Assembly (NCBI GenBank): GCA_019120475.1
Contig: DWVA01000216.1
Location: 1 to 10,093 of the forward strand
From: Candidatus Blautia intestinipullorum
GTDB taxonomy: Bacteria; Bacillota; Clostridia; Lachnospirales; Lachnospiraceae
Length of the DNA stretch: 10,093 bases
Reading direction: 5' to 3'
Position 1 is the first letter of the stretch, and every line of letters starts with the position of its first letter. Positions 1 to 7,477 of the stretch are shown here, one piece after another. The notes under the pieces are model-generated. The model did not search any database. It was not told where the DNA came from and was given only the letters and a program-made list of their open reading frames with translations. The translations under genes and the position numbers were made by a program.

Positions 1-1
1 C

Positions 2-1867
2 TCCATATGGCGGAAGCGGATACGCAAAAGAAAACTCCCTGTTGTCACATTCTTTTTTCTCTGCTTTGAAGATCTCCGGTTTTTCCAGCATGCCATGTTC
101 GTTCATGATCAGCTTGTACTGTTTCTTCTTCGGTACGCCCACGCGGTAATCCGCCCTCTCTACCGGAGTATAGTTTACCACAAACAGAAGGTTATTTCTC
201 TTTGTGGGAGATTTTCTTACAAGGCTGAAAATACTTCTGTCCCCGTCGTTGGGATTGATCCACTCAAAGCCTTCCGGATCGTTGTCTCCCGCATACAGAG
301 CCGGATATTTTTTGTACAGATGGAGCAGGGTTTTTACAAAATCCTGCATATCTTTATGATTTTCTTCCCCGAGAAGGTACCAGTCAAGTTCTCTCGCCTC
401 GCTCCACTCTCTGAGCTGGGCGAATTCCTGCCCCATAAACAGAAGCTTTTTGCCGGGATGGAAGAACATGAACGCATAGGCCGCTTTCAGGTTCTTGAAT
501 TTGTCATCCGGATATCCGGGCATTTTGTTGATCATGGAACATTTCAGATGCACCACCTCGTCGTGAGAGATCACAAGGATATATCTTTCACTGTAGGCAT
601 ATGTCATGGAGAAGGTCATCTTATTATGGTTGTATTTGCGGAAATAAGGATCCAGCTTCATGTATTCCAGGAAGTCGTTCATCCAGCCCATATTCCATTT
701 CAGAGAGAACCCAAGTCCTCCGTCCTCCGCCTTTCCCGTAACCATAGGCCATGCGGTGGACTCCTCGGCGATCATCACTGTCCCGTGATTTCTTCCAAGA
801 ACAACGGTATTCAGATGCTTGAAAAATTCGATGGCTTCCAGATTTTTATTGTCTCCGTATTTATTCGCAACCCACTGTCCGTCTCTCTTTCCGTAATCCA
901 GGTACAGCATGGAGGCCACGGCGTCTACACGAAGACCGTCCACATGGCATTCCTCCACCCAGAAGAGCGCGTTGGCGATCAGGAAGTTCTTCACTTCCGG
1001 CTGGCCGTAATTGTATATCTTTGTTCCCCAGTCCGGATGTTCTCCCTGCCGGGGATCCTGATGCTCATACACTGCAGTGCCGTCAAAATTCGCAAGCCCG
1101 TGGGCGTCTTTTGGAAAATGTCCCGGAACCCAATCGAGGATCACGCCGATCTTGTTTCGATGCAGGTAATCTACCAGATATTTGAAGTCCTGAGCCGTTC
1201 CATAGCGGGAGGTGGGAGAATAATATCCCGTTACCTGGTAGCCCCAGGAGCCGTCGAAAGGATGCTCCGCGATTCCCATCAGCTCTACATGGGTGTATCC
1301 CATTTCTTTTACATATTTTGCCAGTTCATGAGCAAATTCCCGGTAACTGTAGAATCCGTCGGGATCTTCCTCTGTCACGGGATGTTTCCTCCAGGAGCCG
1401 GGGTGTACTTCATAGATGGACATGGGAGAGGTTTTTTCATCAAATTCCTGACGGTTCTTGAGCCATACGGCGTCTTTCCATACATAGTCTGTGATATCCG
1501 TTACCCTGGACGCGGTTCCCGGTCTCAGCTCCGACTCATTGGCATAGGGATCCGCCTTGTAAAGCTTTTCTCCATGCATTCCCACAATAAAGAATTTGTA
1601 AAGATCCCCGATCTTCGCGCCGGGTATAAAAGTTTCGTACACGCCGATCGGACCAACTTTTGTCATGGGATTGGCCTCTTCATCCCAGTCGTTGAAACTT
1701 CCGATCACGGAAACAGACTGGGCCCTGGGCGCCCACACTGCAAAGTAAACCCCTTTTTTCCGTCTCTGCGTGGTGGGATGGGCTCCCAGCTTTTTATAAA
1801 TATCATAATGTGTTCCCTGGCCAAATAAATACTGGTCAAGTTCTGTAAACTGCATTTTCTCTCCCAT
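2..1867 (-). CDS. glgB: 1,4-alpha-glucan branching enzyme, C-terminus cut by window edge
   Basis: Glycogen branching enzyme (GH13): it cleaves an alpha-1,4-glucan chain and rejoins it through an alpha-1,6 bond in the cytoplasm. The frame is open from 1867 to the left edge (622 codons), so probably only the last 10-20 residues are missing. The N-terminal part carries the CBM48-like module (FAVWAPRAQSVSVIGSFNDW), followed by the catalytic barrel. Visible GH13 residues are the nucleophile Asp315 in GLRVDAVAS, the acid/base Glu368 in MIAEEST, and Asp436 in ISHDEVVH. The motif GSWGYQVTGYY, typical of branching enzymes, precedes them. The start is the ATG at 1867, because GGAGG (1876-1880) lies 8 bases upstream; an ATG at 1855 lacks such spacing. 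It follows the amylase gene by 23 bp, so the two are almost surely co-transcribed. No glgA, glgC, glgD or glgP is visible here. Identification is firm. Confidence 0.96.
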   Translation of the reverse strand, partial: MGEKMQFTELDQYLFGQGTHYDIYKKLGAHPTTQRRKKGVYFAVWAPRAQSVSVIGSFNDWDEEANPMTKVGPIGVYETFIPGAKIGDLYKFFIVGMHGEKLYKADPYANESELRPGTASRVTDITDYVWKDAVWLKNRQEFDEKTSPMSIYEVHPGSWRKHPVTEEDPDGFYSYREFAHELAKYVKEMGYTHVELMGIAEHPFDGSWGYQVTGYYSPTSRYGTAQDFKYLVDYLHRNKIGVILDWVPGHFPKDAHGLANFDGTAVYEHQDPRQGEHPDWGTKIYNYGQPEVKNFLIANALFWVEECHVDGLRVDAVASMLYLDYGKRDGQWVANKYGDNKNLEAIEFFKHLNTVVLGRNHGTVMIAEESTAWPMVTGKAEDGGLGFSLKWNMGWMNDFLEYMKLDPYFRKYNHNKMTFSMTYAYSERYILVISHDEVVHLKCSMINKMPGYPDDKFKNLKAAYAFMFFHPGKKLLFMGQEFAQLREWSEARELDWYLLGEENHKDMQDFVKTLLHLYKKYPALYAGDNDPEGFEWINPNDGDRSIFSLVRKSPTKRNNLLFVVNYTPVERADYRVGVPKKKQYKLIMNEHGMLEKPEIFKAEKKECDNREFSFAYPLPPYG

Positions 1868-1890
1868 CAAAACTACCTCCCTGTTTGTAT

Positions 1891-3243
1891 TTATGCAAAA
1901 GCAAATATCTGGCTTTCATTAGGCTGAAGAGTTACGCGGAGATTTCCGTTCTCAACGATTCCCTCCGTACCGTCGATCAGACTTGTATAGGATTTTCCGT
2001 TCAGCGGCTGGCGTATGCAGAGCTCTGCCGGTTTGTCGTCGTTGTTGACGGCAACGACTACGCCTTCTTCTCCCAGGATCCTGGCGAAAGCATACTGTCT
2101 GTTTGTCAGCAGAAGCTCCTGATATCTGCCTTCAGAGAGAGCCGGCTGCTCTTTGTGGATTTTCCCCAGAGTCTTGATCCACTCCAGCAGCTTCGGATCC
2201 TCCGGATCCTTCAGAGCCTCCTTCAGATCGACTGCCGGCCGCAGAGGATCGTCGTTGGCTCCTTCTTTTCTGCCTTTGATCCCCCATTCGGATCCATAAT
2301 AAATGGATGGAATACCCGGAAGTGTATACAGAAGGGTGTGAACCGGATAAATATGTCCCGGCACGTTCAGCTTTGAAGCAATTCTGTCTACATCATGATT
2401 GTCCACAAAAGAGTATAGTTTTAATCCCCGGTAAATTCCTCCGTTGGCGTCAAATTCCCGGCGGATCGTGTGTGCGATCTCGAAATAGTTATGATCGTTA
2501 TGTCCGGAGTACAGCCCCTTATGCAGTTCGTAATTCGTTACGGAATCCAGCATTTCCGGCTTTACATAGCGGCTGTAGTCTCCATGGATCACTTCTCCCA
2601 TCAGCCAGAAATCTTTCTTTTTCCCGTTGGTAAAGCTTCTCATGTCTTCCATGAATGAAAATTCCAGGCAGTCCGCGCAGTCAAGACGGATGCCGTCAAT
2701 GTCAAATTCGTCGATCCAGAATCCGATCACATCAAGAAGGTATTCCCGCACCTTCGGTTCCCGGAGATTCAGATTGACAAGTTCAAAACAATTTCTCCAC
2801 GCTTCATAGCCGAATCCATCGTTATAAGGAGAATTCCATCCGAAATTGATTCCTTTATACCAGCTGCAGTATGGAGAATTTTCTCTGTTTTTCTGAATAT
2901 CCTGGAATGCAAAAAATTCCCGGCCTGTATGATTAAACACGCCGTCCACAACTACACGGATATCCAGTTCATGCGCCTCTTTTACAAATTTTTTGAAATC
3001 TTCATTATCTCCCAGTCTTCTGTCCACCAGCCGGTAATCCCTTGTGTCATATCCATGTGAGGTGGACTCAAACAAAGGACCGATATATATTGCCGTACAT
3101 CCCAGATCTTTAATATGGGGCAGCCATTCCATCAGGCTGTCAAATCGGTGCGTTACCTCTGTCTGCTCGTTTCTTCTCGGCGCCCCTGTCATTCCGATCG
3201 GATACATGTGATAAAATACTGCTTCTTCAAACCATCTGCCCAC
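1891..3243 (-). CDS. GH13 alpha-amylase family glycosidase (maltodextrin/glycogen-active, intracellular)
   Basis: A 450-residue cytoplasmic alpha-glucan hydrolase or transglycosylase with no signal peptide. It begins almost directly with the (beta/alpha)8 barrel. In GTG-start numbering the GH13 motifs are DGVFNH (100-105), GIRLDCAD (184-191, nucleophile Asp188), GEVIHGDY with acid/base Glu217, and FVDNHD (279-284, Asp284). A short C-terminal beta domain ends the protein. The sequence resembles cyclomaltodextrinase, neopullulanase and alpha-glucosidase-like enzymes but lacks their N-terminal dimerisation domain, so exact specificity cannot be read. The frame extends to an ATG at 3270, but that ATG has no ribosome site and lies in a hairpin. 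The GTG at 3241-3243 has GGAGG (3252-3256) 8 bases upstream, so I place the start there. It leads the operon with glgB, 23 bp downstream, suggesting glycogen or maltodextrin turnover. Family is firm; substrate is inference. Confidence 0.93.
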   Translation of the reverse strand: MGRWFEEAVFYHMYPIGMTGAPRRNEQTEVTHRFDSLMEWLPHIKDLGCTAIYIGPLFESTSHGYDTRDYRLVDRRLGDNEDFKKFVKEAHELDIRVVVDGVFNHTGREFFAFQDIQKNRENSPYCSWYKGINFGWNSPYNDGFGYEAWRNCFELVNLNLREPKVREYLLDVIGFWIDEFDIDGIRLDCADCLEFSFMEDMRSFTNGKKKDFWLMGEVIHGDYSRYVKPEMLDSVTNYELHKGLYSGHNDHNYFEIAHTIRREFDANGGIYRGLKLYSFVDNHDVDRIASKLNVPGHIYPVHTLLYTLPGIPSIYYGSEWGIKGRKEGANDDPLRPAVDLKEALKDPEDPKLLEWIKTLGKIHKEQPALSEGRYQELLLTNRQYAFARILGEEGVVVAVNNDDKPAELCIRQPLNGKSYTSLIDGTEGIVENGNLRVTLQPNESQIFAFA

Positions 3244-3251
3244 TACGTTGC

Positions 3252-3256
3252 CCTCC
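3252..3256 (-). promoter_or_regulatory. Ribosome binding site deciding a GTG start for the GH13 gene
   Basis: GGAGG on the minus strand, 8 bases before the GTG at 3243. The longer reading frame's ATG at 3270 is preceded by an A-rich stretch with no purine-rich ribosome site, so this site favours the shorter protein. It lies inside the longer frame. Confidence 0.75.
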
Positions 3257-3264
3257 AGTAATCT

Positions 3265-3279
3265 GCACATAAAATGTGC
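3265..3279. repeat. Perfect dyad GCACAT-3 nt-ATGTGC in the leader of the GH13-glgB operon
   Basis: Two 6-base arms separated by three bases lie between the predicted transcription start (about 3298) and the ribosome site. In RNA this makes a small hairpin that would bury the upstream ATG at 3270. In DNA it has the shape of a short operator just downstream of the promoter. Function is not established; the symmetry itself is directly visible. Confidence 0.5.
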
Positions 3280-3304
3280 TGTTTTTAAGTCATTTTATAG
3301 ACAT

Positions 3305-3333
3305 ATTATACCAATCTGTACCGTCTCCGTCAA
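3305..3333 (-). promoter_or_regulatory. Sigma-A-type promoter of the GH13-glgB operon
   Basis: On the minus strand a -35 box TTGACG (3328-3333, 5 of 6 consensus) and a perfect -10 box TATAAT (3305-3310) are separated by exactly 17 bases. Transcription should begin near 3298, giving a leader of about 55 bases before the GTG start. The promoter sits immediately after the upstream gene's terminator, so the two-gene operon is an independent unit. Confidence 0.9.
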
Positions 3334-3354
3334 CAAACCTCCCCTCTATTTTTT

Positions 3355-3393
3355 AAGAAAACAGGGACAGCTTTAAGAAAAAAGCTGTCCCTG
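3355..3393 (-). terminator. Intrinsic terminator of the canonical polysaccharide deacetylase gene
   Basis: A perfect 13-bp stem (CAGGGACAGCTTT at 3362-3374 paired with 3381-3393) with a 6-base loop is followed on the minus strand by TTTTCTT (3355-3361). It begins 60 bp after the deacetylase stop codon and ends just before the promoter of the GH13 gene. The opposite strand lacks a comparable run of T, so it acts leftward. Confidence 0.9.
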
Positions 3394-3452
3394 AGGGTTT
3401 CATCACTTCTGTATCTTGTTTTCCATGTTTTCGGACAAATATCTACAGGCCG

Positions 3453-4811
3453 TCAGTATTCTCCGGAGCCGTCGTCGGAATATTCATCCGTACCGTCTCC
3501 GTAATCTCCGGAACCGTCATCCGAATATTCATCCGTACCGTCGCTGTAATCTTCGGAACCATCATCTGAAGATTCGTCTGTACCATCGCTGTAATCTCCG
3601 CTTCCGTCGTCAAAGGATTCCTCTTCGCCGCTTCCATCGGAAATTTCGCTTCCGTCTCCTCCTTCTTCCGATCCTTCCTCAGAAGAGGAATTCCCTTCGT
3701 ATCCGGCTACAAGACCGTTCTCAAGGGAGCTGTCCCAGAAATCAGAGTAGGAGGCATACTGAAGATCCACGCCCTTGGCCTCGGCAAGCTCGCTGACTGT
3801 CATCAGCTTATATCCCTTCTCCACCAGATCCGGGATCAGGCGGATGGCCGCCTGTACGGAAGGTTCATGGATATCGTGCATCAGGATAATGGAACCGTCG
3901 GTAAGATCCCCGTTCATAACCGCGTTATAGTCCGCGTCCGCGTTCATCAGAGACCAGTCCTGCGTATCCAGAGACCACATGAAGAACGGCTTCTGTACAA
4001 TATCAAATGTAGTCTGGTCTGCCGCTCCATAGGGCGCCCTGGCCACTGTGGCCGCCTGTCCGCAGGCTTTCATCAGAGCTTCATCCGTTCTCTGGAACTG
4101 GGAGCTCACTTCCTCGGAAGACATGTTCAGAAGAGTCTGCGAAGGATGATCATAACTGTGGTTACCGATCTCGCAGCCGATATCCACCATTCTCTGTACT
4201 GTGGATTCCCAGCTTTCCACATTCTGTCCCAGCATAAAGAATGTTGCGTGAGCATTGTTTTCTTCCAGACAGTCCAGAAGCTGGTCTGTATATTCTCCCG
4301 GTCCGTCGTCAAAGGTCAGGGCAATCCTTGTTTTATGTTTATCCGGATTGTAGGAGCCGTCCTCATTGAAATACAGGTCGTCAAATCCATTGCTGACCCA
4401 TCCGGTCTGTATGTATCCGTTATCATCAAAGGAATAAGTAACACCGTCAATCTCCTGGAAACCTCCGGCGTAATATGTACCGTCAAAGTTCTGATACCAT
4501 TTTCCGTTTTCATCTTCATGCCATCCTGCCGTCAGGTCGGAAGCCTTTGTCAGATCGCCCTTCCCCTTCAATGGCTTTCTGATAGCCGCATCCGGATCTG
4601 CCTCCACAGTCTCTGTCTCCGCCTGAATCTCCACAGGCTTGTCGGCATCCTTGCCGCCGATTCCCCTGGCTATGGGAAGAATCACGCCCCGTACCAGGAA
4701 TGTGACTACAAGCACAACGCCCAGCACATATCCCACAAGACGCATGATCTTTCTTCGTCTTAACTGACGCTGTTTTCTGCGCATCCTCTCGCGCAAAACC
4801 CTCTTATCCAT
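3453..4811 (-). CDS. Membrane-anchored NodB-type polysaccharide deacetylase with wall-binding-like repeats and acidic repeat tail
   Basis: A 452-residue exported carbohydrate deacetylase, probably acting on peptidoglycan GlcNAc/MurNAc (PgdA/PdaA-like) or another surface polysaccharide. Residues 1-22 are strongly basic and precede one transmembrane segment (about 24-45), giving an N-terminal anchor with the enzyme outside. Residues 96-154 hold glycine/aromatic repeats of the choline/wall-binding type (GWHEDENGKWYQN, GGFQEIDGVTYSFDDNG). The NodB domain has every catalytic motif: TFDDGP (166-171), NHSYDH with His218 and His222, RAPYG (258-262), LDTQDW (281-286) and LMHDIH (310-315). The tail from 373 is Ser/Glu/Asp/Gly-rich and ends in 15-residue tandem repeats. 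The ATG start has GGTGGAG a few bases upstream. It has its own terminator and a candidate promoter. Enzyme class is firm; the substrate is inferred. Confidence 0.93.
   Translation of the reverse strand: MDKRVLRERMRRKQRQLRRRKIMRLVGYVLGVVLVVTFLVRGVILPIARGIGGKDADKPVEIQAETETVEADPDAAIRKPLKGKGDLTKASDLTAGWHEDENGKWYQNFDGTYYAGGFQEIDGVTYSFDDNGYIQTGWVSNGFDDLYFNEDGSYNPDKHKTRIALTFDDGPGEYTDQLLDCLEENNAHATFFMLGQNVESWESTVQRMVDIGCEIGNHSYDHPSQTLLNMSSEEVSSQFQRTDEALMKACGQAATVARAPYGAADQTTFDIVQKPFFMWSLDTQDWSLMNADADYNAVMNGDLTDGSIILMHDIHEPSVQAAIRLIPDLVEKGYKLMTVSELAEAKGVDLQYASYSDFWDSSLENGLVAGYEGNSSSEEGSEEGGDGSEISDGSGEEESFDDGSGDYSDGTDESSDDGSEDYSDGTDEYSDDGSGDYGDGTDEYSDDGSGEY
3456..3611 (-). repeat. 45-bp in-frame tandem repeat encoding an acidic 15-residue unit
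   Basis: About 3.5 copies of a unit close to DDGSGDYSDGTDEYS (residues 401-452) end the deacetylase. Copies differ by only a few residues, and the DNA repeats with a 45-bp period. Such repeats can change copy number by slippage. The product is a negatively charged, probably unfolded C-terminal tail outside the cell; its role is unknown. Confidence 0.85.
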
Positions 4812-4853
4812 TTGTTCTCCACCTGTTATTATCTGTCATTTCCATATATTTTC

Positions 4854-4890
4854 GGATCATCCGCCGATTGTCGGTATCAGCGGACGATCC
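4854..4890. repeat. Inverted repeat between nagA and the deacetylase gene (leader hairpin or weak terminator)
   Basis: Arms GGATCATCCGC (4854-4864) and GCGGACGATCC (4880-4890) form an 11-bp stem with one internal mismatch and a 15-base loop, itself able to fold (CCGA-TTG-TCGG). On the minus strand it is followed by GAAAATATATGG, a poor U-tract, so it is not a standard terminator. It lies downstream of a candidate promoter, so it may be a leader structure of the deacetylase mRNA or a weak end to nagA transcripts. Confidence 0.6.
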
Positions 4891-4909
4891 TTTTAAAATT
4901 CCAGTTCTC

Positions 4910-4938
4910 ATCATACTGCATTTATTAAGGAAATACAA
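4910..4938 (-). promoter_or_regulatory. Candidate promoter of the canonical deacetylase gene
   Basis: On the minus strand TTGTAT (4933-4938) lies exactly 17 bases from TATGAT (4910-4915). The -10 box matches 5 of 6 bases and the -35 only 3 of 6. Transcription would begin near 4903, giving a leader of roughly 90 bases that contains the inverted repeat at 4854-4890. The site is wholly intergenic, just after the nagA stop. Confidence 0.5.
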
Positions 4939-4957
4939 TATCTCATTTATTATCTTT

Positions 4958-6061
4958 TCAGATTACTCTCTTCAGCTCCAGATCCTCTGTTACAAGAAGG
5001 ATATCCGCCTCCTTGCCCACAGTAAGAGAGCCTACCTGGTCGTAGATCCCGATACTCTTCGCCGGATTTCTGGTAGCGGCAAAAATCGCGTCTTTTACAG
5101 GAATTTTAAATTCCACTGCCTTTCTCATACAGTCAAAAAGATTTGTCGCCGATCCGGCGATGGTACCGTCCTCCAGAGTTGCCTTTCTGTTTTTCATGAA
5201 TACCTTCTGGCCGCCCAGTTCGTAAACTCCGTCGTCCATTCCCACAGCTCTCATGGAATCGCTGACCAGTATCATCCTTTCCGGTCCGAACAGGCGGAAA
5301 GCAGCCCGTACCGCGGAAGGATGGATATGATATCCGTCGCAGATCAGTTCCGCCATGCACTGAGGATCGTCTGCCGCTGCGCCGATCAGCCCCGGCTCTC
5401 TGTGCGCCAGAGGGGGCATGGCGTTATAAAGGTGGGTCAGATGATGCGCGCCCAGCTCTATAGCCTTTGCGCAGCAGTCATAATCCGCAGAAGTATGTCC
5501 AAGAGAAATGCAGACTTCCTCATGGACCTCTTTAATAAACTCCATGGCGCCTTCTACATTTGGCGCCAGAGTCACCAGTTTCACCCTGTTTCCGGAAAGC
5601 CGGTTCAGTTCGCGGAAATATTCCGCATCCGGACGGCAGATCCACTCCTCTACATGAGCTCCCTTTTTCTTCGGGTCAAGGAACGGACCTTCCATATTGA
5701 TGCCCCTTACCGCCGCCATATCCTCGGAAACGCCGGCTTCATTGATGCTGTTAAAGATCTTCTCAAGACGCTCTTTGGGAAGCGTCATGGACGTAGGACA
5801 ATAAGAGGTGATCCCGCTGCGTTTTTCATACCGGAGGATTTCCTTCAGCCCTTCCGGATCGCCATCGGAAAAATCGTAGCCGTATGCTCCGTGACTGTGA
5901 ATATCCACAAGCCCCGGAATCACCAGAAGCCCCTCTGCGTCTACTACCGTCTTATCTGTTATTTCCTCTTCCGACGCTTTCAGTTTATGATTTTCGATGT
6001 AAAGTGTTTCCTTACGGAAAGTTCCGTCCTCCTGGAAAACCGCTCCGTTCTTAATGATCAT
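4958..6061 (-). CDS. nagA: N-acetylglucosamine-6-phosphate deacetylase
   Basis: A 367-residue cytoplasmic amidohydrolase that converts GlcNAc-6-phosphate to glucosamine-6-phosphate plus acetate. This is the first step in using GlcNAc from recycled wall or from glycans. Family landmarks are all in place: DIHSHG (53-58), NMEGPFL with metal ligand Glu124, LGHTSADYD with His189, HLTHLYNAMPP with His210, GYHIHP (His245), and the catalytic Asp268 in VSDSM. Length is near the usual 380 residues. The ATG has AGGGGG about 7 bases upstream. It starts 46 bp after the FKBP/trigger-factor lipoprotein gene with no terminator or strong promoter between them, so it is probably transcribed from upstream. The usual partner nagB (glucosamine-6-phosphate deaminase) is not in the window. 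No convincing terminator follows. Confidence 0.96.
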   Translation of the reverse strand: MIIKNGAVFQEDGTFRKETLYIENHKLKASEEEITDKTVVDAEGLLVIPGLVDIHSHGAYGYDFSDGDPEGLKEILRYEKRSGITSYCPTSMTLPKERLEKIFNSINEAGVSEDMAAVRGINMEGPFLDPKKKGAHVEEWICRPDAEYFRELNRLSGNRVKLVTLAPNVEGAMEFIKEVHEEVCISLGHTSADYDCCAKAIELGAHHLTHLYNAMPPLAHREPGLIGAAADDPQCMAELICDGYHIHPSAVRAAFRLFGPERMILVSDSMRAVGMDDGVYELGGQKVFMKNRKATLEDGTIAGSATNLFDCMRKAVEFKIPVKDAIFAATRNPAKSIGIYDQVGSLTVGKEADILLVTEDLELKRVI

Positions 6062-6107
6062 TTTTCTGCCCCCTTCGTTTTTATAGATATCTTTACTGCC
6101 GGATTTT

Positions 6108-7418
6108 TTATTCTTCGATCACAACATCGCCAGCTTCTTCTTCAGCCATATCTCCGCCGTCTGCGTCTACATAGTCGCCTGACGTATCTCCGTCAATTCC
6201 TGTATCGTAAGCTGCGTCCTCTGTGACAACGTCCTCGTTTTGAGCTGCATCGTCTCCGCTGCCGCTGCCTACTTTTTCATCAACTGTAGCGTTGTCCACA
6301 ATAAATTTTTCCACTCTCAGAAGAGCCAGGGATTCATTTACCTCCTGCTGGCCGTAAATTTCTACGAGCTGATTAATATCCGTTACTCCGTATTCCTGGA
6401 TAAGCTGTCCCTGAAGTTCCTGCGTCTCCTGATCCTCCAGGCTGAGATTTTCCTGATCCATGATTCCCTGAACGATCAGATTCTGTTCTACCTTTGCCTG
6501 TGCATAGCGGCTGCATTCCTCTTCATATTCCTCTTCGCTGATTCCCTGGGATTCCAGGAATTCATTCATGTCCATCCCGGCTTCCTGAATATACTGCTCG
6601 TTCAGATCTTTATAAGCCTGAGACGCCTTGTCAATGTCCTCCTGAGGATATTCCTTTACTTCGGAAGCATCCAGCACCATCGTCCACGCGCTGGCATAGA
6701 GATCCATCCTTGCCAGCTCGCTGGCATTTTCCTCAAGATCCGCTTTTACAGACTGACGGTATTCGTCAACGGTCTTTACATCGGAATTTTCCGCTACCCA
6801 TTGGTCTGTAAGCTCCGGCGTTCTTGTGAATTTCTGAAGTGTGATCTCATAAACCGCTGTCTTTCCCGCCACAGAAGTATCATAATAATCTGCCGGGAAG
6901 TTTACCGTCACTTCCTTGGTGTCTCCTTTTTTCATGCCGATCACGCCGTTGTCAAAATCCGCCGCCATACCGCTGTCGCCCACTGTAAACTCATAATCCT
7001 CTGCCGAACCGCCTTCAAATTCCTGGCCGTCGATGGTGCCTGTATAATTCACTGTGGCAAGATCGCCCTGCTCTACCGTTCCGTCCGTGACTTCCGTACT
7101 GCTGTCCTGAAGACGGTATTCGATTTCCGCCTCCACATCCTCGTCGGAAACCGGCTGAACAATATTATCAAGCTCCAGCCCCTTATAATTTCCTATTGTA
7201 ACATAGTCGGAAACATCGCTTACAGATACAAGCCTTACTTTCTCCGCCTCTTCTTTTTCTCCGGAATCGGTCTTTTCGTTTTCTGTACTGCTTGCCTCTG
7301 TTTCTCCTGCTGCCGGTTCTTCCGTCTGCGTCTTGCCGCTTTCCTTATCATTCCCGCAGGCTGCGGCGCCAAAGGCCATGCACATGATCAGCATAGCCAA
7401 AACTGTTTTTTTCTTCAT
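6108..7418 (-). CDS. Lipoprotein with FKBP-type prolyl isomerase and trigger-factor-like C-terminal domain
   Basis: A 436-residue predicted extracytoplasmic folding factor. Residues 1-20 are a lipoprotein signal peptide and Cys21 (GAAACG) is the likely lipidation site. A charged Glu/Thr/Lys linker runs to about 60. Residues 75-110 resemble the strand-helix piece linking to the FKBP domain in trigger factor, and 116-196 form the FKBP domain (GDLATVNYTGTIDGQEFEGG, VIGMKKGDTKEVTVNFP). About 200-383 is helical and matches the trigger-factor C-terminal chaperone arms. The tail from 384 is Asp/Glu/Gly-rich. The ribosome-binding N-terminal domain of cytosolic trigger factor is absent, replaced by the lipid anchor, so it should act on secreted proteins outside the membrane, comparable in role to PrsA. 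The start has AAGGGAG about 6 bases upstream. nagA follows 46 bp downstream. Domain calls are confident; role is inferred. Confidence 0.88.
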   Translation of the reverse strand: MKKKTVLAMLIMCMAFGAAACGNDKESGKTQTEEPAAGETEASSTENEKTDSGEKEEAEKVRLVSVSDVSDYVTIGNYKGLELDNIVQPVSDEDVEAEIEYRLQDSSTEVTDGTVEQGDLATVNYTGTIDGQEFEGGSAEDYEFTVGDSGMAADFDNGVIGMKKGDTKEVTVNFPADYYDTSVAGKTAVYEITLQKFTRTPELTDQWVAENSDVKTVDEYRQSVKADLEENASELARMDLYASAWTMVLDASEVKEYPQEDIDKASQAYKDLNEQYIQEAGMDMNEFLESQGISEEEYEEECSRYAQAKVEQNLIVQGIMDQENLSLEDQETQELQGQLIQEYGVTDINQLVEIYGQQEVNESLALLRVEKFIVDNATVDEKVGSGSGDDAAQNEDVVTEDAAYDTGIDGDTSGDYVDADGGDMAEEEAGDVVIEE

Positions 7419-7477
7419 GATTGACTCCCTTCTTTGCAGGCTTCTCCGTACAAGTTCTGCATTGCCGGAACCTGCCC

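Noticed and set aside
95..1828. Long plus-strand reading frame of 577 codons opposite glgB
   Set aside because: The minus strand encodes a clear branching enzyme with all catalytic motifs across this interval. The plus-strand product shows no recognisable domain and is an antisense shadow.
3244..3270. Upstream ATG at 3270 as start of the GH13 enzyme
   Set aside because: There is no ribosome site before it and it sits inside a hairpin, whereas the GTG at 3243 has GGAGG at ideal spacing.
3456..3611. Short direct repeats considered as a CRISPR array
   Set aside because: Units are contiguous, in frame with a coding sequence and without unique spacers, so they are protein-coding tandem repeats.
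4828..4833. GATAAT (minus strand) close to the anchored deacetylase start as a -10 box
   Set aside because: The implied start point would fall within the ribosome binding site, and the -35 region matches only half of consensus.
4868..6226. Plus-strand frame of 452 codons spanning nagA
   Set aside because: It runs antisense to an unmistakable nagA and overlaps both flanking spacers. No domain is recognisable.
6240..7424. Plus-strand frame of 394 codons opposite the FKBP lipoprotein, rich in Phe, Leu and Ile
   Set aside because: The hydrophobic, membrane-like look comes from reading Glu/Lys/Asp-rich codons backwards. The minus-strand gene has signal peptide, lipobox and domains.
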